Shown piece after piece: positions 25,901 through 37,715 of a stretch of 64,000 bases of DNA; position 1 is the first letter of the stretch, and each line of letters begins with the position of its first letter. Both the position numbers and the translations under genes were made by a program. Below the pieces are notes generated by a model. The model was not told the DNA's origin. It did no database searches and was given only the letters and a program-made list of their open reading frames with translations. The DNA is from Branchiostoma floridae (lineage: Eukaryota; Chordata; Leptocardii; Amphioxiformes; Branchiostomatidae). Location: contig NC_049981.1 in NCBI RefSeq assembly GCF_000003815.2, forward strand, positions 24,173,982 to 24,237,981, in the 5' to 3' direction.

Positions 25901-26938
25901 AATGTACAATTCATGTATTTCATGTTTTTTATTCATTAACTAATTGTTCAAGGATCAATGTGATTATTCTTGTTTGAGTCTACAGTAAGATCTTTGTTAT
26001 TCCTCGACATGCCAACTTAAGCTACCTTCCCCCCTACATTGACACAGGTTCCTACAACAATGGACGCCTTTATGTGCTACGGCCCTGTGGTGAACAACGG
26101 GTACGGTGCCTGCTACAACCCACATGACGACTACATTCTTTTCTGTTTGTCGTCATTTAAGGACTGTGGGGATTCCGATTCCGAAATGTTCACGATCGCC
26201 CTTCGACAGGCTCTAGATGATATGCAACATTTGTGTCTCAAGGTCAGTTTTCTTCTAATTAGTCATCCGTCTGTTCATGTTCAGTCGTGATACCTGGATG
26301 TCTGAAGTTTATGTATTATGTCCCTCTTGCATAAACTATTCTTTTTCCAAAATGATTTGTTGATTCTGCTGCCACATTCTTTTTAAAATGCTTTTCAAAT
26401 TGTTTTTGTAAGAAAAACGGTAATGTTGTTTCAAGGACTGCAGACGGTCATGATAATGATGATGATGTTAACGGTAGCGATGGGATAAAGGGACAGATTT
26501 GATATCAAAGCAAAACAGTCGGTTGGATAAAAAAAAACAAATTATGCCTAGAACTACAGTCAGATCCTGAAGGCCATGCCAACATTTCTAAATCGTGATC
26601 TAAAAATTAAATCTGTTTATTAAATTACCGGCAGATACTGGAAATTTCGTATTGGCCATCTACTCATAAACGTAATTAATGCAAATGAAAATGAGTGTCC
26701 ATCTCATCCTCTCTCCAAATAGGTCAACCATCCTCCCTCCCCGGTCATGGATCTCAGGAAGGTCGACATCAACGGCGATTCCAAGATGGCGAACGGACTC
26801 GACGGTCATCAGTTAGGCCTCCCCATGTTCCCCTGCGGTATGGCCAGAGAAAATAATCCGACGAGGAAGCAGAACAGCAGAGATGATGACGACACGGCCC
26901 GTGGACCAATCGCAGACGGTGCAATGGCCCAAACGTAA
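13931..26938 (+). CDS. CHAT: Choline acetyltransferase, 15 coding exons
   Basis: Transfers acetyl from acetyl-CoA to choline in the nerve-terminal cytosol. Joined exons: 13931-14011, 16804-16995, 19204-19322, 19727-19780, 19969-20149, 20677-20851, 21408-21577, 22477-22577, 23557-23688, 24032-24154, 24384-24519, 24950-25012, 25405-25542, 26048-26242 and 26723-26938. All introns are GT-AG and all phases agree, giving 691 residues. Carnitine/choline acyltransferase signatures include [13 protein letters not shown] at the N-terminus, [30 protein letters not shown], the catalytic-histidine motif YEHSP (His339), PTYESAS-type [20 protein letters not shown] and [16 protein letters not shown]. Exon 1 is the least certain: it has an acceptor (TTTCAG, exon from 13889) before the ATG and supplies 27 unconserved residues in phase. 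The last exon gives a polar 72-residue end, about 60 residues of which are an unconserved tail longer than in mammals. VAChT lies 5' on the same strand. A 288-N gap falls in intron 7. Confidence 0.96.
14740..14755. repeat. Poly-C run
   Basis: Sixteen consecutive C in CHAT intron 1. Such runs are prone to sequencing and replication slippage. Confidence 0.9.
22025..22312. other. Assembly gap (288 N)
   Basis: Unknown bases within CHAT intron 7. The flanking exons (21408-21577 and 22477-22577) are in matching phase and adjacent in the protein, so no coding sequence needs to be missing. Confidence 0.98.
23814..23834 (+). promoter_or_regulatory. RE1/NRSE-like site in CHAT intron 9
   Basis: The left half ATCAGCACC and right half GGACAGTGAC, separated by AA, match the vertebrate RE1 (TTCAGCACC-NN-GGACAGCGCC) at 17 of 21 positions with canonical spacing. 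The four differences fall at positions 1, 11, 18 and 20, two of them weakly constrained. With equal base frequencies I estimate roughly 0.01 such matches by chance on both strands of this window. Vertebrate cholinergic loci are known REST/NRSF targets through an RE1. Whether amphioxus has a protein that reads this site is not shown here. Confidence 0.45.
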
Positions 26939-28798
26939 TTAAAGAATAACATTCTGTACAAGTCTATTGCCCCGTTCAATATATGATAAGTAAAAGGTTG
27001 GCTATGTAAACTTTTGTGTTATATGTATATGCACGGATGTTTGTCTTGGGCCATTTAAGTCATTAAAATGTTATAAAACAAAACGATGATAAAGTCAACC
27101 ATCTTAGTAGCCCAAAACCAACTATATTTGGTCAAAAGTTGCCCAAAAGATCAAACTTAAGTGTACCCATTATTGTTTGCCTATGTTTTTAATTGGGACT
27201 TAAACCAACCCCATCCCCATCTTACATTAGATAACAAAATTCGAAACCCGTAAGCAAAGCCACTGTTTGTTGTTGATGTTTTTTTGTCACAGGGGCGCAG
27301 ACTTATATGCACCATTCATTATGTCTAAGTGATTACGGGCAATATTATCTCTACGATGTGCGTGTGGTAGCTGCGGTTCTATATATACGGTGTTATAAGA
27401 AGACTTAAGAGCGATCTAGTGAATAACGTGAACATTAAATTTCAGGTGCAACATAGGTAGAAAGAAGAGTATATGGTTCCAATGGGGCCAAAGGGGTGTT
27501 TATATGTAAATCTATGCATATTTATTGTGTATGATGTATGTCTAGATGTCTATGCTGTATATGAATTTAAAAAGAAAGTATTTACTTTCAACTTGGCGCA
27601 TCTATTGAGGGAACTACAAACGAAATCGCCATTTTGGCATGATTCAAACTCACCCAAACAAAAGCTTTTAGATTTCCAAAAGGAAAATTAAAAAGAAATA
27701 ATAAGAGTAATGAAAATAATAATAGTACTGGGACGAAGTACTATGTAAAAGATTGGAGTAGATTAATTGTTTGTAGCATCTGTACTTGTCTATCGAAGTA
27801 TTGTCCGGCTTTCATCATTGCAATAACTTATATACTCTAGTCGTAAAACTTTTAACTTATTATCTTTTGCTTTTTAGGATCAAATGTTCATACAAGCAAT
27901 CGTAATAGAATGTAAATGTAGAGTGTCTAGGCCAAGTGAAATCAATGTTGTGTTTCCAATTACAGTCCTGTGACAAACTAGATTTGGGTCAAAGTGATCC
28001 ACAAAATGGAGTTTAGCAATGCATCGCTGAAATGCATCAGCACATTGTTATTTTTAACATCACATTTTACTCATACGTATACATATAACATACTTTACAC
28101 AGGCACAATATAAATTGCAGAAAAACGGTCGCAAATGTAGGGAATGATATTAAAACATATGCATCATCAATTAAGATGAAAGTTTTTGCTTCTTGCCAAA
28201 AGTTCTACGTCTCTTGCCAAAGGTCAACGTCTGCGTCTGGGATTTTACCAGAATCGGTTGAGTAAAGTGAAACACAGCATATTTTCTAGGTCTCATCGTG
28301 TAGGAAATTAATTACGCTGTAGGAAAATGAATCCAAACGGTAAACGTAGTAGATTGCAGTTTGAAAAAAAAGTCACATTTAAAATACTCAGGCGCATTAG
28401 AAAACGTGATTGAATATGAACTGCTGTTTAGGATGCAAGAATATTTCATTCGTGAATATGCAACTGTTTCCGTTTATATTGTCCATGTACAATTTGATGC
28501 GCAAACGTCCATGTGATCAAATCTTACCACAACTTAGTACTATAGAAACTACCTATTGCATATCTATTGCTGGCCAGCAAGGTAGATACAATACAAAGCT
28601 GTCAAAAAAGTATCACATTATCAACAATCGTGATCGTAGAACTAGAAGGGTGAAAAATGCTGCATATATATTGTATTGGTATTGTATCTAGTTCTAAATG
28701 TGACTCTATATGGCAATATGAATTATTCACTATGAACGTCTTTCAGTGTGTACAGAAATTTGAAGACTTTATGCGTCTCCTGTGGAAGACTACAGTAC

Positions 28799-28801
<3 letters not shown>

Positions 28802-28833
<32 letters not shown>
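28802..28833. repeat. (TA)16 microsatellite
   Basis: Uninterrupted TA dinucleotide repeat of 32 bp in intergenic DNA. Confidence 0.95.
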
Positions 28834-28836
<3 letters not shown>

Positions 28837-29418
28837 TCCTGTCTTTGTGTGTCTCAAGTAATTGGTGCAACGTCATACGTCCCCAGGCATAAAGCATCAA
28901 GCCATAGAATAACACAGTGGAATCATGCAAAATATATACAACATGTTTTGACGGTTATCAACAAATGGAAAATGTCAATAACCAATTACGACGGTAAAGA
29001 AAGATCTCATCCCTTATTGTTGGCCGAATGTAGCTTATTTTATTTCATTCATTTCCTGGGCAGAAAATATGTGAAAGTGCATGTGCGAAGCCGTTCCAAC
29101 TTGTGGGACTGCAACAATATATCTTAACATAGGGAAAACAATCATATTCATACCTACTAACAAGTAAATATTATTACAGTACATAAAATTCGATTTCTTT
29201 TCAAACATCCGGTGCTAATGTTTCAACAAAAGCGTATTGTCTAAGCAACAAAAACGGTATCACTACAGCACCTAAGCATATTTAGAACAACCATCATTTG
29301 AAAAACTTTAGAAATCGGGGCCAACACCAGCAAAAGACGACGCAAACTATTTTGACGTTATGACGGAGTGCCACCTAGCAACATTGTTATGCATTACTAC
29401 AGAAGTAGACAAACCACA

Positions 29419-29518
29419 NNNNNNNNNNNNNNNNNNNNNNNNNNNNNNNNNNNNNNNNNNNNNNNNNNNNNNNNNNNNNNNNNNNNNNNNNNNNNNNNNN
29501 NNNNNNNNNNNNNNNNNN
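29419..29518. other. Assembly gap (100 N)
   Basis: Exactly 100 N in intergenic DNA between CHAT and synaptotagmin A. This is a conventional placeholder, so the true length is unknown. Confidence 0.98.
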
Positions 29519-29812
29519 TATTAAAATTTAGAAATGTTCTTGGAGATGTCTGTGAATATTTACTATGATAGCTCAATTGAGTGAGCTGAGTTACTCTTGT
29601 TGTGTCTAGTAAGTATTATGTAAGATTATGCAGCACACGTACACGATTTGAGGTATAAACACTGCTACTTTTCATTTAATCCTAGCGTGGCACGCGCGAG
29701 AGGTTACTTTTCCAACAATCATATTTTAAGGAAGATGTTACAGGTACCGCCAGGTTTCCTGGGGGACCTCACGGGAGCCCCGGGAACGTGATACCCTCCC
29801 TTACAGGGGAAC

Positions 29813-29827
29813 GTTGCCCCTAGCAAC
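29813..29827. promoter_or_regulatory. X-box (RFX)-like palindrome
   Basis: GTTGCC-CCT-AGCAAC has two good RFX half-sites in inverted orientation with a 3-bp spacer. It lies about 2 kb upstream of the synaptotagmin A start, in a locally GC-rich patch. RFX proteins bind such X-boxes in animals. The target gene and activity are unknown. Confidence 0.35.
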
Positions 29828-30565
29828 CGACCGCCGTTGGGATCTACCTTCTGATTGGAGGAAGATGAACATTTTGTGTTCACTTGAGAATCGTTACAGA
29901 TTAAAAATCTTCGGTCGGATCATTCGCTATCATCTTGTTGACCAATCAGAAGCTGACTCGTAATTTCCAAGTAATTACCTCTTTTATCTTTTTCCCAACT
30001 TATCACTTGGTAAAAAAGTTAACTTCATCAGAAAAAAAAAACATCAACTTGACTCATTTTTTTTTTTTTACCAGAATGTATTAGAAACGTCAATGTTCAT
30101 CCAGTATATACAGACAGAGTCGTCTGGAAGGATTTCAGTGTCCCAATATGGATGGCTAAACTGAACTGAACATACAGCCATTTACTTTAGCAACTCTCAA
30201 CTGAACGGTAGACAGGTACCGTGTTGTCTGTACAGAAATACGTGTCAAAGAGTCACACCAGGTGTGAATACCTGCCGAACAGGTTCACTAATTACAGCCT
30301 GCGGTCAGCCATTTTGGAACAGGGGGTAACAGAAGAATCCATTTCTAACATTGTCAAAGAAAGAGTGGCGTAGATAAGGTTTCATACAATCCTTTGAGAT
30401 TTTGCTAATGTGTATTTCATCAGTAGTGAACAGCTTTACACCACTGGTCGAGACATTGATTTGACCCGTGTCATCTTAGGTGAGCCTTAAAAATGTGCAT
30501 AGCCCTCCACCCCTGTGTAACTCTTGGTTTCACCCGGAAGACATAGTTGTCTTGTAGAATAAGCT

Positions 30566-30665
30566 NNNNNNNNNNNNNNNNNNNNNNNNNNNNNNNNNNN
30601 NNNNNNNNNNNNNNNNNNNNNNNNNNNNNNNNNNNNNNNNNNNNNNNNNNNNNNNNNNNNNNNNN
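30566..30665. other. Assembly gap (100 N)
   Basis: Exactly 100 N in intergenic DNA upstream of synaptotagmin A. The true length is unknown, and a 5' exon could be hidden here. Confidence 0.98.
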
Positions 30666-31866
30666 TATGCGTGAGCACTTAGCACCGACAACTTCTCATG
30701 TTCCACATCTCAGTTTCTTCTGATGCGATGAAACAACACACCAGTGCACAGGTGAGGTCTTTATGCATTTATTTCATTTTTCAGGAGGAGATAGTGACAT
30801 GTTGACAACTGTTTTGAAGAAAAAAAATTGTTCAGGACAACAAGGTATATGGGGGATACATTATTAGCAGGAGCTTCATAAGAAGTTGATTTTATTGTAT
30901 TGTATTACCAAGAAGGAGATTGTCTGTGTACCATGGATGGGGATCGTAACATATGTGTGTACATGTAAATGCTTGTAAGCGTTAGATATTAAATATCTAA
31001 AATATTTGATAGCTAGTAACAATAAATCTTTATAAAGCCAGATCGTCTATCGTTGCAGTATGAACGATTTCTATTTAGCTTTAACGGTGATCAGTGTTTT
31101 TTTTAATGTTACACCGTAGTCTAAGAAGTTGTCTAACATACTTACTTCCCAGTGTTAAGAGTGTTGTTCCAAGGATGTTATATATATAGCCTCCTTGGTG
31201 GTTCAACTATTTTGTTTCTTATCGACAACAATCATCATTGTCTTCTATGTTTGTTGACGAAAGCCACAAAAAGTTAACATATTGTATGATAAATCACAAA
31301 CCCCTGAAACAAGAAGTTCTACATTTCTGCTAGAAAATTGAGTAGCTAAAGTTCATTCCGATTAAACCATGTGTTCGAAATTCATTTCTCCATAGAACTA
31401 GTGAAGCGTATACAGTAATGTTTTCCTTATTAGAAACGCTTGCAGCTAGCTATATGTAGGAAGTTTAGGTAAGACATATAGTTTAATGCCATATAACGAG
31501 CTGCTACCGCGTCGCGCTCCTGCGATGCTGCTGCGTTACGCAAGGGCGTTTACTCAATCGTATAAAACATTATGCTAATTACAGCCATAAAAATTACATT
31601 ACATAACGTATTAGACACGTCATACCAAGAAGTGCCATATTCAGACAACAATATACACAGACAAATGTGGCAGATATTATATGATTCCATTGTATTATAA
31701 TTCTAAATATTTTATAATATGTTTTCGTTTTTTCTTTACTCCTTATCTAGATAATGTAACAGTGAACTGGGGTCGACCCGACAACAAAGTAGGGTCATAT
31801 CACAATTTGAACAAGAACCAAGAAATCATTCTTGAAGCACTTTAATAGGTCAAGTCATTGTAAAGC

Positions 31867-34624
31867 ATGGCCCCCGCGGCGACGGCAAATGCCATATTGG
31901 GCATAATTGGCATCATTATGTTGATCCTCCTTGTGATATTTGTCATTTGCTTGATACGGTGTTATTGTAAGGAAGGAACAACACCAGGTCGCGAGGAAAA
32001 AGTCATTCCCGTCAGACACTCACAAGAATTGAACGGCGAGGACAACCGGTCCAAGGTGCATCAGTGGATCTCAACGACACATCTTAAGGGACTCTCTTTA
32101 AAGGTTCCTCTAAATGCCTTGCAAAACTACATTGGTCGTAAGAAGTATTTCAAGTCAGAAGGAGTGATGGAGACAGCATATCACGTCCCCAGGGACTTCT
32201 CTCCCTCGGGGCAAAGCATGCTGGGAGCACATTGGGACGACGACGTCATTGATTCAGAGAGAAACGTCAAAGTCATCGTACAAGAAGTCGCTGTACAGCC
32301 GAATATTCAAGTTCCAGTCGATTCGAATTATAGTCCAGCACTTGGATTATCCCCGAGGATTTACAAGCACACAACCACAGACATGTTTGCGGACGAATAT
32401 CCTAGAGTGATGGGCAAACTTGGCTTCAGCCTTGAATACAACAGGTTTGAGGAAAAACTCAATGTAACAATCATAGGAACAAAGAACCTACCTCTGTCAA
32501 AAGGTAATCAGAAAGAAGCTGCAGGCACTTTTGTCAGTGTAGTACTCCTACCGAACGTTGGACGTCGCTTTGGAACCAAAGTGCACAGAAACACGGTCAA
32601 TCCGCAATTCTCAGAGACGACGTCATTTCCGGTTCCTGCAAGCGAGCTGAGGGATGTGACGTTAAAGTTGAACATTGTCCGCCTAGACGTCTATTCCAAG
32701 CCGACTGTGATTGGCCAAGTGACTTACCCATTTCGAGACCTGTTCCTGGGAAAGCTGCCACATGGCGCGGTATGGGAGGATATTCAACCATGTGGAAAGG
32801 TAAGCATTGTCACATCTATATACGTCTTTCATTCGACACTTGACACCAAACTACTTTCCTTTAATTTGTTTTTAGAATTGACTTCTTTAANNNNNNNNNN
32901 NNNNNNNNNNNNNNNNNNNNNNNNNNNNNNNNNNNNNNNNNNNNNNNNNNNNNNNNNNNNNNNNNNNNNNNNNNNNNNNNNNNNNNNNNNCGCCTGCTTA
33001 ATCGTCATTTCATGAGAAGATATGTAAGGTGAGACAAACCTTCCATCGTAAGACATATCTATACTTCAAGTTCAATCTACATTCAACATGTTATGTGATG
33101 ACATGTACTTTAGCTCTGTGTGGTAAAATGATAAGCGTTAAAGGCCTTTAATAATCATTTATCATTCAAATCAAACTTGTCATATATCCACTGCTGATGC
33201 AACCAGCAATAATCTGTACTTTATATGTATTGTCCTTAAATTTCTTATTCAAATAATCTTTATCTTTCTGTGCAGAAAGCGTGTGAGGAAGAGAAGAGCG
33301 AAGTCCTTGTCTGTCTGCAGTACGACTCCATCCGCCAGGTGCTGACCGTGGAGCTGGTGCAGGCGCGGAACGCCAACCCCGCCCTGTTCCTGCACCTGCC
33401 GCCCAGCTGCGCAGCTGTGTCACAGACAGACGGTACGTGCAAATCAGCACAGCATATTTCACTTACAAATCAAGAGCCGATTTACATGAGATAAAAAGCC
33501 ATAACTGACCCGAAATGCATATTCAACTCTTTGCGCCAATGCAGGGTTGTTGACAGCTGGTCTGAGTTCGAGTACCAATCAGGCCCTAATGTTGTGCCGT
33601 TGAAATATGAACTTTGCACCGACTTTTTTCCACCCCACCCTGGTTTAAAATAGTACATTATAAGCAAAGAGTTTTAAAATCTTTTGACTATAAGTTAAAG
33701 TTATAACGCTTTTTGAACATCTTCTGAAACGATGCCGTTCTTTAGACTATGTAATTAGATTATGTCGGTTTGTATATGTAAATGTATATAAAATCAGGCT
33801 AGGACAGCTAGAGGGCAATTTCTTTCCTTGTCACTATGGTATAGTGCTCCTAAGCGGACGGATATCTCTGGTGAGAGGGAACCACATACTAGGATCACAC
33901 CGGACCGCCACCCAGCGAGGCAGCTTCGACCCCGTCTTCAAGGAGAACTTCGCATTTGACGTGTCGCTCTGGGGAGTCAACCAGGTGAGCTTCGTGTTAT
34001 TGATGTTCATAACTGAAGCAGGTACCTCACCGAAGGTTGCGGCGGAGCGATTTGACATAGCGTTCAACGAATTCTAACACTAATCTCTTTATACACTTGT
34101 ATGTTTTGCTGTGCTTTTAGCAATATCTGTATGCTTTGCATGGTTTGTGCACCAGTTTGAGTACGGCAATATACCAACTAGCAAATCTAAAGCCTGCAGC
34201 TGTTATTATTGATGAATACCACATGGGAGTGATAACGAGTAATATATATACCTCAAAGTCACTTGCAATGTAAATGTTTTAAAACACAACGGAAGTATAG
34301 ATTGGCTAGAAACAAACTGATAGTGAATAGATGTACAAATAAACATTTTCAACGACAAGTAAATGTATGGTCTTAAGCTTTACATTTGGTGACAACTTTC
34401 AGACAGCTCCAAGAGTATTGTATTAAAGATACACGTTGCAGCATTTGACCAATGTATTCTGTATTCTTCTGTTGCAGGTTGGCTTGATCATCTCTGTCTG
34501 CCAGCGGCTGGACCTACACACTGAGATGTTAGGAAAGGTCACTCTGGGGTCACACGTGGGACGGAACATCTCGGAAATCCTGGAGATCTCTTCTGGTACG
34601 CCACAGTGGTACCCGTTGGACTAG
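31867..34624 (+). CDS. Synaptotagmin-15-like protein A (tandem copy 1)
   Basis: Exons 31867-32799, 33276-33432, 33845-33984 and 34478-34624 join in phases 0, 1, 0 to give 458 residues. An N-terminal hydrophobic segment (about residues 9-31) is followed by basic and Cys residues (RCYCK), with almost no lumenal part. C2A spans about residues 183-300 (GKLGFSLEYNRFEEKLNVTI through IGQVTYPF) and C2B about 318-450. The pre-C2A LSPRIYK and the topology resemble SYT15/SYT17-type synaptotagmins. Most Ca2+-binding Asp are absent: C2A loop 1 has none and loop 3 keeps one (RLDVYSKPT), so Ca2+-independent membrane-trafficking action is inferred. It ends in WYPLD, a variant of the synaptotagmin WHxL motif. 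The ATG is the first in the frame with the TM segment. A 100-N gap sits in intron 1. Two relatives follow on the same strand. Confidence 0.88.
32891..32990. other. Assembly gap (100 N)
   Basis: Lies inside intron 1 of synaptotagmin A. The exons on either side join in phase 0, so no exon is obviously missing. Confidence 0.98.
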
Positions 34625-35062
34625 TACAGACGAGAAGATATCGTCATGCAACAAAAGACAATGTGAAATTTCTTGAGGAAAGTGCAGTTGCAATAGCAGT
34701 CATGATTATATTGGCATTGAGTGAAAAAAGACGATCCTTTTTGCAGAAAAAAAGTGTCGTAAATGATATATGACGTGTTATATGTCAACATATTAGAAAG
34801 CAGACAAAACACAAAGTCAATTTGTTGCATTAAACAGTTAGCTGTCATAATTGTATTGAAGTATGAGAGCATGCATAGGATGTCTATTCATAGTGCGTTT
34901 GATGTTGAGTCTGAAAACGGGTACTAGTATATCGTAGGAAAAGCTACATAGATCACACGTGCAGGGTTAAGCACATGATACGAACCCGAGTAAAAATGGT
35001 AAAAAGTGCAATACTTAGATTGAAGTATGAAGCACACATTGGATTGTTGCATCACAACTAGC

Positions 35063-35068
35063 AATAAA
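35063..35068 (+). terminator. Candidate polyadenylation signal of synaptotagmin A
   Basis: AATAAA about 440 bp after the stop codon. It is plausible as the cleavage signal, but no transcript evidence is available. Confidence 0.4.
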
Positions 35069-35394
35069 ATCGGTGGATTAATTATGTGATTGTTTCTTGT
35101 TGATTTCCTTTTGATGAAAAGCTTTATTGACACAGATGTTATAGTGACGTAGGAAACTAGAAAGGCCGACATTTGCTTAAGAGCAAATACAGCATATTTC
35201 AGCCATACCCCTTCCCACGCAACATTGGACTGTTCCAAATCACCCCTGCGCAAAAATGGAACATCCTCTTAACAGTACATTATCCCCCAAAGTGGACTGG
35301 TATTGTGAATTGACTCCAGGTAAAAACAGAGCTTGCTTCTATTTTTCAGAAAATGACAATAATCACACCTTCCATTCAGAAAATTTTCATCATG

Positions 35395-35443
35395 ACTGAA
35401 AATTGTTGAATGACTTCATGTAATGTCATTAACAATTTTCAGT
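35395..35443. repeat. Strong hairpin, 19-20 bp stem
   Basis: ACTGAAAATTGTTGAATGAC pairs with GTCATTAACAATTTTCAGT, with a single bulge and a 10-base loop. It lies 3' of synaptotagmin A. The stem is too short for a typical animal pre-miRNA; it could be a tiny MITE or a structured RNA end. Confidence 0.6.
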
Positions 35444-36479
35444 ACGATAACTAGGTGTAAGTTTAAAAAGTATAAGCTCCTTGTGATGTGGGTACATTTA
35501 TTATTGCAATGAACTTTTTTTTTCAAGTAGGGCATACGATTTAATAATTATCAAGCAGGTGCAGGTACTGTAGGAGCGTTTGTTTTCTTCAAGCTGTAAA
35601 ACTGTTAAACTGTTTTACTTTGTATGCAATCAACCATCGAGCCTATTCTTATTTTAGTTTAACAACTTCCTGCCAGACCCGGAAGATACGATTGAACCTT
35701 GTTCGAGGATTTATTTTCGTCTGTCTGGTCAGTCTGTTCATACCCTGGCGCTGAGAGTGTTTTATTGGGCTGAAACTCTGGCAGTTTAAAGTTACTTACA
35801 ATTTAAATGTTCAAAGTTTATGCCAAACAACAACAGCACTAGGAAATGTGGCCACTATAGACAGGTGGTCACTATAGAGAAAATGCTGATCTATTGACTA
35901 GGAGCCATACGTTACACATGATTTCAGTACACTGATCATTAATCATATAAACATTGCACAGGTAAGCCAATTGTTTAGATGTACAATTAAGTTCAAATAA
36001 TTCTGAAGAGAAATATTGATGAGAAAATAATCATTCTCGCCACTGTCTAACTTATAATTACGTATCAAAACTAAACGCAGATTTTCTAACTAACGCACCT
36101 TTCGCCGACTTCATCATAGGACCGCCGGCTATCAATCAAACACGGCTGTTGATTAGACTTAGAGTTTCAAACAGTCATGTGCTGTGTGCCAGTTGACAGC
36201 GAACTTCATGCTACGTGATGTTTTACATTGCTTGGACCTTCTTTCCTACAGCGGTGCTTCTACAAAATATTTAGACTGTAACACTGAGTTTTATAGAATA
36301 GAATTTGACGCAGAACAGCGTTTTTTGCTGGGTATTTTTTTTTAAACATGTCCGTGGGAATATCAGCGAGGCGGCGACGTAGGGATATCAGACCGTCAAC
36401 AAAAGTCGCACGGCGGCTAACGGCGCAGCGAAGATACTAGCGCTATAAATAAGCGCTTCAACTAAGGATGGCAACCCGT

Positions 36480-37715
36480 ACAATATTTTTGTATACTGTT
36501 GAGCTAAGTAAAGTTTGTTGTTTATGAGGTTTTAGTTGTCTTTGAAGCTTTGACCCGAAATATTTTAAAGTCAAACTGCTGAAGAGAAGTAAGTGACTGC
36601 TACGATTATCGTAGATATGGCCCTAAAAAAACTGATAAAAGAAGCCTTCTCAATAGCCTAAAAAGCAAGAGCTTCCGGGGGGCTTCGCCCACCTGGGTCC
36701 CCCCCACAGTGGCCCTGCCCCTGGACCCCGCCAGGGACATTCGGCGGCCCCCGGACCCCTGTCCGACGCTTTGAAAAAATCCTGGCGAGAAGTCTGTACG
36801 GCCTGAGTCTTCAAGTTAACGTATTGTGTGGTCCCGCTTATGAATATTAATTAGCCTTCGCTTTCCTCTTCGCTGATTGGCTGAACCATTAATTGAATTA
36901 ACTCTTCCTGCCGGCTAGACGCAGGTGCAGATGTCGGCTCTGTGGGGTGAACGTCCGAAAGGTCACGGCATGGAGAACGAAAGAAAACCAATTTCCCCTA
37001 AAAAAAAGTGCTGTAATTAAGCCTTTTACAGTACTTTATGCCAAAAATTTTACTTGGATCATTTTACCAACTATATTATGCCTATCTATACCAAATGTTA
37101 CTCATACCAGGGTACAGCTGTGCAAAATATACCGTTACAGCGCAGTGAAAATACCATCGCTAGCGTTTCAACTTCGGATAACAAGTTATAAGTACTGTTG
37201 AACTCAGTAACGTTAAAGTTTGTTTTTAGTTGCCTTTGACGGTTTGACCTGAAACAGTGTTACGCTAAACTCCTGAAGAGAAGTTAAGTGACTGCTGCGA
37301 TTATCATAGATATGCCCCTAAGAACTGATACAATATAAAGCCTTCTGAATAGTCTAAAATGCGAGAGCCTTAGGCGGGCTTTGCTCCCCCTGGCGGGAAC
37401 ACTGCTATATACGGGATCATGAGGCCCCGCTTATGAATATTAATTAGCCTTTGGCCTCCTCTTCGCTGATTGGCTAGGTCTTTGATTCAATTAACTCTCC
37501 GGCTGACGCGCACAGGTGTGGCTCTGTGCGGGGTCACGGAAGGTCACGTCAGGAGGCCAAAAGAAAACAAATTTCCCCTCAGAAAAGTGCCAAAATTAAT
37601 CATTTTAAAGTTGTTTATGTCAAAAATTTTACTTGAATCTTGTTACCAAGTATCTAATGCCTATCTATACCAAATTTCAGGTCATTTAATTGTAATACCA
37701 GGGTACAGGAGCCAA
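36480..37715 (+). repeat. Direct duplication of a roughly 0.5-0.6 kb block
   Basis: Segments around 36480-37110 and 37180-37715 share the same blocks in the same order: AAGTTTGTT, GAAGAGAAGT-AGTGACTGCT, CCGCTTATGAATATTAATTA, CTCTTCGCTGATTGGCT, ATTTCCCCT and AAAAATTTTACTTG. The offset changes from about 693 to 592 bp because the first copy holds about 100 extra bases of GC-rich sequence (36715-36830). The second copy runs directly into the 162-bp tandem array. Confidence 0.75.

Larger units (their letters stand above)
26939..31866. other. CHAT 3' UTR and intergenic DNA
   Basis: I see no gene between the CHAT stop and synaptotagmin A. It contains a (TA)16 run, two 100-N gaps, and an X-box-like palindrome at 29813-29827 inside a GC-rich patch (29740-29840) that might be promoter-linked. 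The CHAT polyadenylation site was not identified with confidence. Confidence 0.5.

Noticed and set aside
28657-29127. 156-codon open frame
   Set aside because: It runs through the (TA)16 microsatellite, giving a YIYIYI stretch; the remainder matches nothing.
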